This document shows, piece after piece, positions 26,625-35,529 of a stretch of 64,000 bases of DNA (its first letter is position 1; every line of letters begins with the position of its first letter). This stretch comes from Xanthobacteraceae bacterium (GTDB lineage Bacteria; Pseudomonadota; Alphaproteobacteria; Rhizobiales; Xanthobacteraceae): positions 62,001 through 126,000 of the forward strand of contig JANINJ010000042.1 of the NCBI GenBank assembly GCA_024508855.1. Direction: 5' to 3'. Made by a program: the position numbers and the translations under genes. The notes beneath the pieces are model-generated. The model had not been told where the DNA came from, made no database searches, and worked only from the letters and a program-made list of their open reading frames with translations.

Positions 26625-26915
26625 TCAGTAACGCACGCGCAGCGGACGATCGCGCCGCCCGTAGGGCACCCAGCGGCAGGCGAAGGAGATGTAGCCGCCG
26701 TAGTTTCGGTCGGCCGACAGAAATTTCACCACCTTGCCGTATTGCGCGCAATGCGCGATGGCCATGGCGCGGACGTCCGTCGTGCCGACCAGCGACGACG
26801 AGATGATCCCGCCGGTGTCGTTGCCCTTGAAGGGCGGCACGTAGTCGGCGTGAGCCGCGCCGCATATCATGGCGCCGCACAGTGCAGCCAGGGCGGTCTT
26901 GCCGATCGTTCGCAT
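26625..26915 (-). CDS. Small secreted hypothetical protein
   Basis: A 96-residue protein with a signal peptide (TALAALCGAMICGAAHA) and a mature part of about 75 residues ending with a basic tail. Two Cys (AHCAQYGK and SFACRWV) could form a disulphide. The mature sequence has NDTGGIISSSLVG, typical of a small conserved family in this group; function unknown. The second ATG was chosen because GGAG is correctly spaced from it and overlaps the first. Confidence 0.7.
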   Translation of the reverse strand: MRTIGKTALAALCGAMICGAAHADYVPPFKGNDTGGIISSSLVGTTDVRAMAIAHCAQYGKVVKFLSADRNYGGYISFACRWVPYGRRDRPLRVRY

Positions 26916-27084
26916 CGTAATCTCCATTGTCGTTGCCGGTGCCTAGTGTAAAGGCATGGTGCGCCGAGGGGAAGAACCGCCGCGCCTGCGCAGGGGAGTT
27001 GTGCGCATGTGTGGCCCCTGCGCACTTGACCTCGCACGGGCTTCGCGGCACCGTCCCCGGCACAAATCAGCCCCGGATCGTCCC

Positions 27085-27555
27085 ATGCCCCACCTTGTCA
27101 CAATTCTGAAGAAGATCAGCCTTTGCGCCGTGCTCGGGGTATTGCTGGGAATGGGTTCGCTGGTGCCGGCGGCACAGGCGGCGAATCCGCTCGAGATGAA
27201 TTTCTGGCTGTCCGGCCCGCGCTACGACGGCCTGCTGCCGTCGTGCGAATCGGCCCTGCCGCAGATCAGTTCGGAGTTCTCCGAGAAGGAGGGCAAGTAC
27301 TGGAATTCTGCTCTGGCGATCACCGGTTACGACCGCGTCCGCGAAACCTCGTTCCGTCCCTGGACGTCGGACAACATTCCGCGCCGCTATTGCAGCGCGC
27401 GTGCCCTGCTGAACGACGGCAAGCCGCGCACGGTGGAATATTCCATCATCGAGGACGGCGGCTTTGCGGGTTATGGCCCCGGCGTCGAATGGTGCGTCGT
27501 GGGTCTCGATCGCAACTGGGCCTACAATCCGCGTTGCCGCGCCGCGCGGCGCTGA
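27085..27555 (+). CDS. Secreted hypothetical protein
   Basis: A 156-residue exported protein. Signal peptide at residues 1-32 (ISLCAVLGVLLGMGSLVPAAQA). The mature domain has FWLSGPRYDGLLPSCESALPQISSEFSEKE, four Cys and an aromatic-rich C-terminus (WCVVGLDRNWAYNPRCR). The function is not recognised. It precedes the RNase T2 gene by about 120 bases on the same strand. A frame 43 codons longer lacks secretion signals at its start and was rejected. Confidence 0.72.
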   Translation: MPHLVTILKKISLCAVLGVLLGMGSLVPAAQAANPLEMNFWLSGPRYDGLLPSCESALPQISSEFSEKEGKYWNSALAITGYDRVRETSFRPWTSDNIPRRYCSARALLNDGKPRTVEYSIIEDGGFAGYGPGVEWCVVGLDRNWAYNPRCRAARR

Positions 27556-27676
27556 GGCGCAATCAGTCTCCGCTACCCAAAGCGACAATGATCCGCGATA
27601 GTGGACGCGCGATCGTTTCGGTCCTTCACGGCCGGATCGGGATCGCAAAAGTTTGATCGTCCGGGCAGGGGGCTCC

Positions 27677-28375
27677 ATGTTGCAAGCATCGCGATATTTC
27701 ATTGTGCAAGGTCTGCTGGCGCTTGCCATTCTCGTAACGGCTGCGCTCGCGACGCCGGCCTCGGCGCAGGACCGGCGGCAGAATGCGCCGGGCGATTTCG
27801 ATTTCTATGTGCTGTCGCTGTCATGGTCGCCATCGTTCTGCGAGGCATCGCGCGAACGCGGCAACACCAGCCGCTCGCAACAGGTGCAATGCGGCGGCCG
27901 GCCCTATTCGTTCGTCGTGCACGGCCTGTGGCCGCAATACGAGCGCGGCTTTCCGGATTACTGCCAGCGGCCGTCGCCGCGGCTCGCGCGCAACATCATG
28001 ACCTCGATGCTCGACCTGATGCCGGCGCCGGGATTGATCTACAATGAGTGGGACAAGCACGGCACCTGCTCGGGGCTCGGTCAGCGCGGCTATTTCGAAG
28101 CCATCCGCAAGGCACGCGCCGCGGTGAAGATTCCGCCGGAATTCCTCGAACTGTCGCAGCCGAAGACGATTGCGCCCGCCGCGCTCGAAGATGCGTTCAT
28201 CAAGGCCAATCCGGGATTGAGCCAGAGCGCCATCGCCGTCACCTGCGACCGGACGAGGTTGAGCGAAGTGCGGATCTGCATGACCAAGGATCTGCAGTTC
28301 CGCGCCTGCGAGGAGATCGATCGCCGCGCCTGCCGCCGCAGCACGGTGCTGATGCCGCCGATGCGGGGCGGCTGA
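27677..28375 (+). CDS. Ribonuclease T2 family endoribonuclease, secreted
   Basis: A 232-residue secreted RNase. Signal peptide at residues 1-31. The two catalytic signatures are present: FVVHGLWPQ (catalytic H82) and NEWDKHGTCSG (E124, H128). The enzyme cleaves single-stranded RNA through 2',3'-cyclic phosphates in the periplasm or medium. GGCAGGGGG precedes the ATG at suitable spacing. Cysteines are arranged as in bacterial RNase I-type members. Confidence 0.94.
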   Translation: MLQASRYFIVQGLLALAILVTAALATPASAQDRRQNAPGDFDFYVLSLSWSPSFCEASRERGNTSRSQQVQCGGRPYSFVVHGLWPQYERGFPDYCQRPSPRLARNIMTSMLDLMPAPGLIYNEWDKHGTCSGLGQRGYFEAIRKARAAVKIPPEFLELSQPKTIAPAALEDAFIKANPGLSQSAIAVTCDRTRLSEVRICMTKDLQFRACEEIDRRACRRSTVLMPPMRGG

Positions 28376-28434
28376 GGCGTTCTCCGGTAGATTGGCTTTT
28401 GCGTATGTCGCGCGCGTAGCGTAGTTCTCTCCGC

Positions 28435-29295
28435 ATGAACTATCGCCACGCCTTCCATGCCGGCAACTTCGCCGATGTCATCAAGCACATCGTGCTGGTC
28501 CGCATCCTTGCCTATCTGCAGCAGAAGGATTCGGCCTTTCGGGTGATCGATACCCATGCTGGCGCCGGGGTGTATGACCTGACGGGCGAGGAAGCACAGC
28601 GTGGCGGCGAATGGCTTACCGGCATCGCCCGGATCCGGCAGGCGCGGTTTTCGGAAGCCGCTGCGCCGCTGCTTGCGCCCTATCTCGATATCGTCCGCGC
28701 CTTCAATCCGCAGCGCGACTTGCAAGCCTATCCCGGCTCGCCGTTGATCGCCCGCGCGCTGCTGCGGCCGCAGGATCGGCTGGTGGCGTGCGAAGTCGCG
28801 CCCGGCCCGCGCAAGCAACTGATCGATGCGCTGCGCCGCGACGAGCAGGCGCGCGTGGTCGATCTCGACGGCTGGACGGCGCTGCCGGCCTTCGTGCCGC
28901 CGAAGGAGCGGCGCGGACTGGTGCTGATCGATCCGCCGTTCGAACAGCCCGACGAATTCCAGCGGCTGGCGGACGGATTCGCCGCCGCCTACGCCAAGTG
29001 GCCGACCGGAATCTTCATGCTGTGGTATCCGGTCAAGAGCCGGCGCGCGACCGATACGCTGGCGCGACAGGTGGCAACCGTCTGCGGTGCTTCGGGCGGC
29101 GAAGCGAAATGCCTGCGGCTCGAGTTCAGCGTCGCGCCGATCGCGGAAGATCGCGGGTTGACCTCGGCGGGACTGCTGATCGTCAATCCGCCATGGACGC
29201 TTGCTGCTGAGCTGCGAACCATCCTGCCCGAATTGCAGAAGCCGCTCGGGCAGGGCGGCGCCGGTCGCTTCAGGCTCGAAGCCGTGAAGGCTTGA
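28435..29295 (+). CDS. rlmJ: 23S rRNA m6A2030 methyltransferase RlmJ
   Basis: A 286-residue SAM-dependent methyltransferase that modifies A2030 in 23S rRNA. It opens with the family hallmark MNYRHAFHAGNFADVIKH. The SAM loop is in IDTHAGAGVYDL (near residue 40), and the N6-adenine methyltransferase tetrapeptide appears as DPPF in VLIDPPFEQPDEF (near residue 163). The length is normal for the family. It appears to be monocistronic. Confidence 0.96.
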   Translation: MNYRHAFHAGNFADVIKHIVLVRILAYLQQKDSAFRVIDTHAGAGVYDLTGEEAQRGGEWLTGIARIRQARFSEAAAPLLAPYLDIVRAFNPQRDLQAYPGSPLIARALLRPQDRLVACEVAPGPRKQLIDALRRDEQARVVDLDGWTALPAFVPPKERRGLVLIDPPFEQPDEFQRLADGFAAAYAKWPTGIFMLWYPVKSRRATDTLARQVATVCGASGGEAKCLRLEFSVAPIAEDRGLTSAGLLIVNPPWTLAAELRTILPELQKPLGQGGAGRFRLEAVKA

Positions 29296-29414
29296 GCTGA
29301 CTTACGGTCTAGGCAGCTTGCCGGGAACCGTATTATGCTGCCGTTATTGGGACTGGCTTTACGTTCCGCTTCCGCGAATGGGGGCGGCGGATTGACAAGG
29401 CCTCGCATATGTCT

Positions 29415-29440
29415 GGCGGACTGCAATTGCGGCGTCCGCC
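29415..29440. promoter_or_regulatory. Hairpin in the leader of the cold-shock gene
   Basis: GGCGGAC and GTCCGCC form a stem around TGCAATTGCGGC about 85 bases before the start of the cold-shock gene. A related GCAATTGC sequence recurs at about 29480. Long structured leaders are known for cold-shock mRNAs; a regulatory role here is inference. Confidence 0.35.
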
Positions 29441-29523
29441 AATGGCCAAGCTTCCGGCGGTGAACCGGTCGGGCCGATCCGCAATTGCGCGGCGGCGGAG
29501 CATTGCGGGAGAGGAGTTTCCCG

Positions 29524-29739
29524 ATGGCCATGACGGGAACGGTCAAATTCTTCAACGGTGAACGCGGCTACGGCTTCATCAAGCCCGATGATGGCGGGCG
29601 CGATGTGTTCGTTCACATCACTGCCGTGGAGCGGGCCGGATTGAAAGAGCTCGTCGAAGGCCAGCGCATTACCTTCGAGGTCGAGCCGGACAAGAAGGGC
29701 AAGGGCCCCAAGGCCGTCAATCTCGCGATATCGAGTTAG
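29524..29739 (+). CDS. Cold-shock domain protein (CspA family)
   Basis: A 71-residue OB-fold nucleic acid-binding protein. RNP1 appears as ERGYGFIKP and RNP2 as DVFVHI, within one cold-shock domain. Such proteins melt RNA secondary structure; expression may respond to cold or growth phase. GAGAGGAG lies upstream of the ATG. The leader of over 200 bases contains inverted repeats, as often seen for csp genes. Confidence 0.95.
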   Translation: MAMTGTVKFFNGERGYGFIKPDDGGRDVFVHITAVERAGLKELVEGQRITFEVEPDKKGKGPKAVNLAISS

Positions 29740-29750
29740 CTGTGCGGCAT

Positions 29751-29782
29751 AAAAAAATCCCGGCCGCGCGAAGCGACCGGGA
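29751..29782 (-). terminator. Rho-independent terminator of the outer-membrane protein gene
   Basis: A hairpin of TCCCGG paired with CCGGGA, extended by CGC/GCG around a GCGAA loop, is followed on the minus strand by seven T. It terminates the beta-barrel gene; it also lies just past the cold-shock stop codon. Confidence 0.85.
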
Positions 29783-29822
29783 GTGATTGTTCGATTTTCT
29801 GTTTTGAACCGGGGGGCTCCGA

Positions 29823-30458
29823 TTAGAAGTGATAGTTCACGCCGAAGCGGACGAGACCGAACTCGTATCCGTTCGGCACGCCGGTGATGGTGAAGCGGCT
29901 GTTCGAGAGATCGACGTAGAGATATTCGACCTTGGCCGACCAGTTCTGCGACAGGCCGAATTCGGCGCCGGCGCCGATGGTCCAGCCGGCCGAGGTGTGC
30001 GATTCCGACATCCCGAGGGACGTGGCGTGCAGTTCGCCGAAGGCGAGACCGCCGGTGCCGTAGACCATCAGGTTGCCCATGGAGTAACCGACGCGGCCGC
30101 GCACCGTGCCGAACCACGGGTTCGAGAATTTCCAGGTGGCGAAAGTGTCGTCGGCGCCGTTCAACTGCAGATCGGCTTCGAGGCCGATCACCAGCGCGCC
30201 GGACTGATAGTTGAAGCCACCCTGCACGCCGCCGGTGAATCCCGACGGATGGGTCGGATTGCCGGTGATATCGCCCCAGTTGTAGCCGATATTGCCGCCA
30301 AGATAGGGACCGGCCCAGCTATAGGCATTGAGGGGCTGGGCGACGGTGTAGGGTTCGCGCGATCCGTAGCCGTATGAGAGGTCGGCGGCCTGTGCCGCGG
30401 TCGCCATGCCGATCGTCGCCGCCAGGGCTACCGCCGCACCGAAAGAAATCCTGGTCAT
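29823..30458 (-). CDS. Outer-membrane beta-barrel protein (Omp25/Omp31-RopB type)
   Basis: A 211-residue precursor with a signal peptide ending AQAAD and an eight-stranded-barrel pattern: alternating aromatic/hydrophobic strands such as AGPYLGGNIGYNWG, LMVYGTGGLAFGELHA and NWSAKVEYLYVDL. It ends VRFGVNYHF, with the terminal Phe needed for assembly by BAM. Proteins of this type are abundant surface proteins of Rhizobiales. It has its own terminator and an AT-rich upstream dyad. Confidence 0.92.
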   Translation of the reverse strand: MTRISFGAAVALAATIGMATAAQAADLSYGYGSREPYTVAQPLNAYSWAGPYLGGNIGYNWGDITGNPTHPSGFTGGVQGGFNYQSGALVIGLEADLQLNGADDTFATWKFSNPWFGTVRGRVGYSMGNLMVYGTGGLAFGELHATSLGMSESHTSAGWTIGAGAEFGLSQNWSAKVEYLYVDLSNSRFTITGVPNGYEFGLVRFGVNYHF

Positions 30459-30747
30459 CCACCACTCCTCAACGCCGACCGCCGTCCTCGTAAGGCGTGC
30501 GTGCGGACGCCTTACGGTTACGCAATTCCAAACTAATTCGATAAGATTTATCGATAGTTGGAAGTTAATCGGGTCTTAATTCGCGACCCGCGCGGACAAT
30601 CGTTGTTAACAAAGCATTACCTGACAGCGTCCCCGGAATTGCCGGGCGGGGACCTTGTCGCCTTTCGCCCCGAAATGGGGCGAAATTGACCGCGCCCGCG
30701 CGGCGCACCTGCTGGCGACGGTTGCCGTCAGCGCATAGTTTAGGCGC
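30459..30747. other. Divergent intergenic region, omp / uvrC
   Basis: About 290 bases holding the omp and uvrC promoters. The middle is AT-rich and contains an inverted repeat, listed separately; the remainder near uvrC is GC-rich with no recognisable element. Confidence 0.4.
30526..30563. promoter_or_regulatory. Operator-like dyad upstream of the outer-membrane protein gene
   Basis: An imperfect palindrome: TTCCAA-ACTA-TTCGATAA on the left and TTATCGATAGTTGGAA on the right, centred on GAT. It includes a perfect CGATAA/TTATCG core. It lies about 70 bases upstream of the omp start in unusually AT-rich DNA and could bind a dimeric regulator. Confidence 0.35.
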
Positions 30748-32847
30748 ATGGAAAGCGATTCCAGGGACAACGCTAATCCGATGCCGGAACCGCCGGTGCT
30801 GCATGGAACCGGGCCTGAAAAGCAGGCCCCGGAAAACGCCGTGCGCGGTTCCTCGACGCAGGACCTGGACCCGGCAACGGCCGGGGACGTGACCGGCACC
30901 GGCCAGGAAGATGACGACGAAGCCACGCTGCCAGAGGCGGTGGACGAGGGCGCCGAAGTGGTCGCCGAGGGGCCGCTGGCGATCGGCCGCGCCGCAATCG
31001 AGCACGCCGTCCGCCATGCCCCGACCTCGCCCGGCGTCTATCGCATGCTCAACGCCGCCAACGACGTGCTCTACGTCGGCAAGGCCAAGAATGTGCGCAA
31101 GCGGCTCTCGTCCTATGCGCGCCCGACCGGGCAGGTGGCCCGCATCGCCCGGATGATCGCAGCGACCGTGCTGGTGGAAATCATTTCGACCGCGACCGAA
31201 ACCGAAGCGCTGCTGCTCGAAGCTAACCTCATCAAGCAGTTGCGTCCGCGCTTCAACGTGCAACTGCGCGACGACAAGTCGTTTCCCTACATCCTTATCA
31301 CCGGCGATCACTGGGCGCCGCAGATGCTGAAGCATCGCGGTGCGCAATCGCGGCCGGGACGTTATTTCGGCCCGTTTGCATCCGTCGGCGCGGTCAACCG
31401 CACCATCACCGCCTTGCAGCGCGCCTTCATGGTACGCTCCTGCACGGATTCGTTTTTCGAAAGCCGGACGCGGCCGTGCCTGCTGTATCAAATCAAGCGT
31501 TGTTCGGGTCCATGCACCGGCGAGATCGACTTCCCCGGCTATACCGAACTCGTCCGCGAAGCGACGGCCTTTCTCTCGGGCCGCAGCCGTGCGGTGAAGG
31601 AGGAATTGGCCGGCGAGATGGAGAAGGCCTCCGCCGATCTGGCATTCGAGCGGGCTGCGATCTATCGCGATCGGCTGGCGGCGCTGTCGGCGATCCAGTC
31701 GACGCAAGGCATCAATCCGCGCACCGTGGAAGAGGCGGACGTATTCGCCATCCATCAGGAGGGCGGTTACTCCTGCATCGAGGTGTTCTTTTTCCGCACC
31801 GGGCAGAACTGGGGCAACCGCGCCTATTTCCCGCGCGCGGAGAAATCCTTCACCAGCGAGGAAGTGCTGGGCTCGTTCCTCGCGCAGTTCTACGACGACA
31901 AGCCGCCGCCGAAACTGGTGCTGCTCTCGCATTCCATCGAGGAACGCGAACTGCTGGCCAACGCGCTGAGCATCAAGGCCGGCTTCAAGGTCGAGGTCTT
32001 GACGCCGCAGCGCGGAGAAAAGAAGGAATTGATCGTCCACGCGCTGACCAATGCGCGCGAAGCGCTGGGCCGCAAGCTGGCCGATACGGCGACACAGACG
32101 CGGCTGTTGCAGGGATTGGTGACGACGCTCGGCCTGCCGCAGCAGCCGAACCGCATCGAGGTGTACGACAACAGTCACATCCAGGGCACCAATGCCGTCG
32201 GCGCGATGATCGTCGCCGGACCAGACGGGTTTCTCAAGAACCAGTATCGCAAGTTCAATATCCGATCCGAAGGACTGACGCCGGGCGACGACTACGCCAT
32301 GATGCGCGAGGTGCTGGAGCGCCGCTTCAAGCGCCTGCTGAATCAATCTCCCGATGCCGACAAGGCGGCCGCCGCCGAAGACGCGGTGCCGCAATGGCCC
32401 GATCTCGTGATCATCGACGGCGGGCGCGGCCAGCTCAACGCCGCGCAGGAGATTTTCGACAATCTCGGTCTCCGGCAGGTGTCGCTGATGGCGGTGGCCA
32501 AAGGCCCGGATCGCGATGCCGGTCGCGAAACGCTGTTCATGACCGGCCGCGAGCCGATGAAGCTCGAGCCGCGCGACCCGGTTCTCTATTTCATCCAGCG
32601 GCTTCGCGACGAGGCGCATCGCTTCGTGATCGGTTCGCACCGCAAGTTGCGAAAGAAGGACATTCGCGAGGCCGGATTGCAGGAAATTCCCGGCATCGGG
32701 CCGTCACGCAAACGTGCTTTGCTGCATCACTTCGGCACGCTCAAGGAAATCGAACGGGCGTCGGTGGCGGACCTCGGCAAGGTGCCCGGCATCAGCGCCG
32801 AGAGCGCGCGCAAGATTTTCGAGTTTTTCCATGCGCAACCGGGGTAA
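30748..32847 (+). CDS. uvrC: Excinuclease ABC subunit C
   Basis: UvrC makes both incisions in nucleotide-excision repair, together with UvrA and UvrB. The 699-residue protein has the GIY-YIG nuclease domain (GVY at 96-98, YVGKAKN at 109-115), the UVR helix pair that contacts UvrB ([20 protein letters not shown]-like region near 290), the RNase H-like second nuclease (YDNSHIQGT) and C-terminal helix-hairpin-helix motifs. An acidic, low-complexity extension of about 85 residues precedes the nuclease domain. UvrB is encoded at the right edge of this window. Confidence 0.97.
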   Translation: MESDSRDNANPMPEPPVLHGTGPEKQAPENAVRGSSTQDLDPATAGDVTGTGQEDDDEATLPEAVDEGAEVVAEGPLAIGRAAIEHAVRHAPTSPGVYRMLNAANDVLYVGKAKNVRKRLSSYARPTGQVARIARMIAATVLVEIISTATETEALLLEANLIKQLRPRFNVQLRDDKSFPYILITGDHWAPQMLKHRGAQSRPGRYFGPFASVGAVNRTITALQRAFMVRSCTDSFFESRTRPCLLYQIKRCSGPCTGEIDFPGYTELVREATAFLSGRSRAVKEELAGEMEKASADLAFERAAIYRDRLAALSAIQSTQGINPRTVEEADVFAIHQEGGYSCIEVFFFRTGQNWGNRAYFPRAEKSFTSEEVLGSFLAQFYDDKPPPKLVLLSHSIEERELLANALSIKAGFKVEVLTPQRGEKKELIVHALTNAREALGRKLADTATQTRLLQGLVTTLGLPQQPNRIEVYDNSHIQGTNAVGAMIVAGPDGFLKNQYRKFNIRSEGLTPGDDYAMMREVLERRFKRLLNQSPDADKAAAAEDAVPQWPDLVIIDGGRGQLNAAQEIFDNLGLRQVSLMAVAKGPDRDAGRETLFMTGREPMKLEPRDPVLYFIQRLRDEAHRFVIGSHRKLRKKDIREAGLQEIPGIGPSRKRALLHHFGTLKEIERASVADLGKVPGISAESARKIFEFFHAQPG

Positions 32848-32949
32848 GGTCGGATTGGCAAATCGGCAGCGGGACCTATGCTGCCGGAAGCGGAAATTTG
32901 GCCCCGTTGCACAGTTGACCCCGGCAACGCGGCAGTATTGGTAGGGCGG

Positions 32950-33576
32950 ATGAATACGGTCACCACCAGAGGAACGGCCAAAGGAACGGCGAAGACGACG
33001 TTCTCCATCCCGAATATCCTGACCTGCGCGCGGATCGCGGCGATTCCGGTGGTGGTCGGCTGCGTCTATGCGCAGTCCATCATGGACGGGCCGCTCTGGC
33101 TGCGCTGGGTGGCGCTGGCGGTGTTCATCGCGGCGGCCATTACCGATTTCCTCGACGGCTATTATGCGCGGATCTGGGACCAGCAATCGGCGTTCGGCCG
33201 TATGCTCGACCCGATCGCGGACAAATTGCTGGTGGCCTCCTGCCTGCTGATGCTGGCGGCAGACGGCATCATCCACGGCTGGACGCTGTGGGCGGCCATC
33301 GTGATCCTGTGCCGCGAAATCCTGGTCTCGGGCCTGCGCGAATATCTCGCCGCGCTGCGCGTCAGCGTTCCGGTCACCAAGCTCGCCAAATGGAAGACCA
33401 CGGCGCAACTGGTTGCGATCGGATTTCTGCTGGCAGGCGAGGCGGGCGACCAGGTGTTCCCGTTCACCACACAACTCGGACTGCTGCTGCTGTGGCTGTC
33501 GGCGCTTTTCACGATCTATACCGGCTGGGATTATTTCCGCTCCGGCATTCATCACCTCATCGAGGAGGATGCATGA
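32950..33576 (+). CDS. pgsA: CDP-diacylglycerol-glycerol-3-phosphate 3-phosphatidyltransferase
   Basis: PgsA makes phosphatidylglycerol phosphate, the committed step to phosphatidylglycerol and cardiolipin. The 208-residue membrane protein contains the CDP-alcohol phosphotransferase motif DFLDGYYAR...G...DPIAD, with the required D-x2-D-G-x2-A-R-x8-G-x3-D-x3-D spacing, plus four to five transmembrane segments. It follows uvrC and overlaps moaD by ATGA. The ATG directly preceding SIPNILT was chosen; the ribosome site is poor, so a nearby start is possible. Confidence 0.94.
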   Translation: MNTVTTRGTAKGTAKTTFSIPNILTCARIAAIPVVVGCVYAQSIMDGPLWLRWVALAVFIAAAITDFLDGYYARIWDQQSAFGRMLDPIADKLLVASCLLMLAADGIIHGWTLWAAIVILCREILVSGLREYLAALRVSVPVTKLAKWKTTAQLVAIGFLLAGEAGDQVFPFTTQLGLLLLWLSALFTIYTGWDYFRSGIHHLIEEDA

Positions 33577-33824
33577 AGGTCGTCTATTTCGCATGGGTGC
33601 GTGAGCGCATCGGCAAGGCGGAAGAGAACGTCGATCCGCCGCCGGCAGTGCGTACGGTGGCCGACCTGATCGGCTGGCTCACCCAGCGCGGCGAGCAATA
33701 TGCGCATGCGTTCGAGACGCCGCGGGTGATCCGCGCCGCGATCGATCACGCGCACGTCAAGCCGGAGACCGCCATCGCCGGCGCGCGGGAGATCGCGTTC
33801 TTCCCGCCGATGACCGGCGGCTGA
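33573..33824 (+). CDS. moaD: Molybdopterin synthase sulphur-carrier subunit
   Basis: An 83-residue ubiquitin-like protein ending FPPMTGG. The C-terminal Gly-Gly is the site that is adenylated and thiocarboxylated by MoeB so that sulphur can be passed to precursor Z. The start overlaps the pgsA stop as ATGA and GAGGAGG precedes it. It pairs with MoaE encoded 46 bases downstream to form molybdopterin synthase in Mo-cofactor biosynthesis. Confidence 0.95.
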   Translation: MKVVYFAWVRERIGKAEENVDPPPAVRTVADLIGWLTQRGEQYAHAFETPRVIRAAIDHAHVKPETAIAGAREIAFFPPMTGG

Positions 33825-33870
33825 TTTTTCCGATGGCCTTTAATCTGATGGCTTTTAAGACGTCACAGTC

Positions 33871-34338
33871 ATGAGCGTTCCCGTCACCATCCGCCTGCAA
33901 GAGGCCGACTTCGACACCGCGCGGGAAATCGCTGCGCTGACGAAGGGGCGCACCGATATCGGTGCTGTGGTGACGTTCAGCGGCATCTGCCGTGGCGGCG
34001 AGGGCGGCGATGCTATCGCCGCGCTGACGCTGGAACATTACCCCGGCATGGCCGAAGCCGAGATCGGCCGACATGCCGAGGAAGCGCTGTCGCGCTGGCC
34101 GCTCACCGGGCTCACCATCATTCATCGCTATGGCCGCATCGTACCCGGCGAGAATATCGTTCTGGTCGTCACCGCGTCTTCTCACCGGCAGGCGGCATTT
34201 CAGGCCGCGGAGTTTCTGATGGATTATCTCAAGACCCACGCGCCGTTCTGGAAACGCGAGGAGAGCGCCGCAGGCACGAGCTGGGTGGACGCCACCAGCC
34301 ACGACGATGCGGCCGCCGCGCGCTGGGCCAAATCGTAA
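33871..34338 (+). CDS. moaE: Molybdopterin synthase catalytic subunit
   Basis: MoaE holds the active site of molybdopterin synthase and receives the thiocarboxylate tail of MoaD. The 155-residue protein has the family blocks GAVVTFSGICR, LEHYPGMAE, IIHRYGRIVPGE and HAPFWKRE, whose Lys is catalytic. Coupled in one transcript with moaD; its stop overlaps the next ATG as TAATG. Confidence 0.95.
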   Translation: MSVPVTIRLQEADFDTAREIAALTKGRTDIGAVVTFSGICRGGEGGDAIAALTLEHYPGMAEAEIGRHAEEALSRWPLTGLTIIHRYGRIVPGENIVLVVTASSHRQAAFQAAEFLMDYLKTHAPFWKREESAAGTSWVDATSHDDAAAARWAKS

Positions 34339-35318
34339 TGGCAAAGCGTGCGAAGACAGCGCCTAAGCGCACCGCAAAGGTTGCGAAAGGCCGCAAGGTC
34401 GCGCGCGGCGACTTGCTGACCTTGCTCGATTTCTTGCGGTATGCGGTCAGCCGTTTCGCCGAGGCGGAAGTGGTGTTCGCGCACGGCACCACCGATCCGG
34501 TTGCGGATGCCGCGTTCCTGATCTGCGAGGCGCTGCATCTGCATCCCGACCAGTTCGAGATGTTCGCGTCCGCGCGCGTGACGGCCGCGGAAAGCGCGAA
34601 GCTGCTGGCATTGATCGAGCAGCGCGTCACGACGCGCAAGCCGTCGGCCTATCTGGTCAACAAGGTCTACATGCGCGGCCTGCCGTTCTACGTCGACGAG
34701 CGCGTCATCGTGCCGCGTTCGTTCATCGGCGAATTGCTGGATTCGCATTTTGGTGGCGCGGAGGATGGCGACGCCGCAGCGCTGATCGACGATCCCGAGG
34801 CGGTAGATCGCGTGCTCGATCTCTGCACCGGCTCCGGTTGCCTGGCGATCCTCGCCAGCCGGACGTTTCCCTACGCGCAGATCGATGCGGTGGATCTCTC
34901 GAAGGATGCACTCGCGGTCGCAACGCGCAACGTCGCCGATTATGGCCTGGGGGACCGCATCTCGCTTCATCGCGGCGACCTGTTTGCGCCGCTGAATGGC
35001 GACCGTTACGACCTCATCATCAGCAATCCGCCATACGTGGATGCGCAGGGCATGGCCGATTTGCCGCGCGAATGCCGGCACGAACCCAAACTTGCCTTCG
35101 ACGGCGGTGCCGATGGGCTCGACCTGGTTCGCCGCATTCTTCGCGATGCCCCGCAGCATCTCAATCCCGGCGGCGGCCTTCTCTGCGAGATCGGGCGTGG
35201 CCGCGAATTGCTCGACCTAGCGTTTCCGGAATTGCCATTGCTGTGGCTCGATACTGAAGATTCCGAAGGCGAGGTGTTCTGGATCGACGCCGAAACGCTT
35301 CAGGCTGCGACGACGTGA
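34338..35318 (+). CDS. prmB: Ribosomal protein uL3 N5-glutamine methyltransferase PrmB
   Basis: A 326-residue SAM-dependent glutamine methyltransferase. The SAM loop is DLCTGSGCLAIL and the catalytic NPPY is in DLIISNPPYVDAQG. The lysine-rich N-terminus and the PrmB-type PFYVDERVIVPRSFIGELL favour PrmB (target uL3) over PrmC (release factors). The start overlaps the moaE stop. Discrimination between PrmB and PrmC is by motif reading only. Confidence 0.9.
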   Translation: MAKRAKTAPKRTAKVAKGRKVARGDLLTLLDFLRYAVSRFAEAEVVFAHGTTDPVADAAFLICEALHLHPDQFEMFASARVTAAESAKLLALIEQRVTTRKPSAYLVNKVYMRGLPFYVDERVIVPRSFIGELLDSHFGGAEDGDAAALIDDPEAVDRVLDLCTGSGCLAILASRTFPYAQIDAVDLSKDALAVATRNVADYGLGDRISLHRGDLFAPLNGDRYDLIISNPPYVDAQGMADLPRECRHEPKLAFDGGADGLDLVRRILRDAPQHLNPGGGLLCEIGRGRELLDLAFPELPLLWLDTEDSEGEVFWIDAETLQAATT

Positions 35319-35450
35319 CGCTTCAACCGGGATCAATGTGACTGTCCGGCATCACATCGGGCCGAACATGGTTGTCCTGCGATCCGCGCTCTGGTCAAAT
35401 CGCGGTGCTGCGCCTATTTAACAGTCATCAAGCGAATGAATATCTTCACG

Positions 35451-35475
35451 CCTCCGGCAACTCCGCCGGAGGTTT
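35451..35475 (+). terminator. Hairpin with short T-run between prmB and the MATE gene
   Basis: CCTCCGGC pairs with GCCGGAGG around AACTCC and is followed by TTT. It may end the uvrC-prmB transcript. It lies 55 bases before the MATE start, so it could also act in that gene's leader. Confidence 0.55.
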
Positions 35476-35529
35476 AGTCGTCTTGAAGTCGTCACACCAA
35501 CACGCCGCAGCGCTGATGATCGAGCCGCC

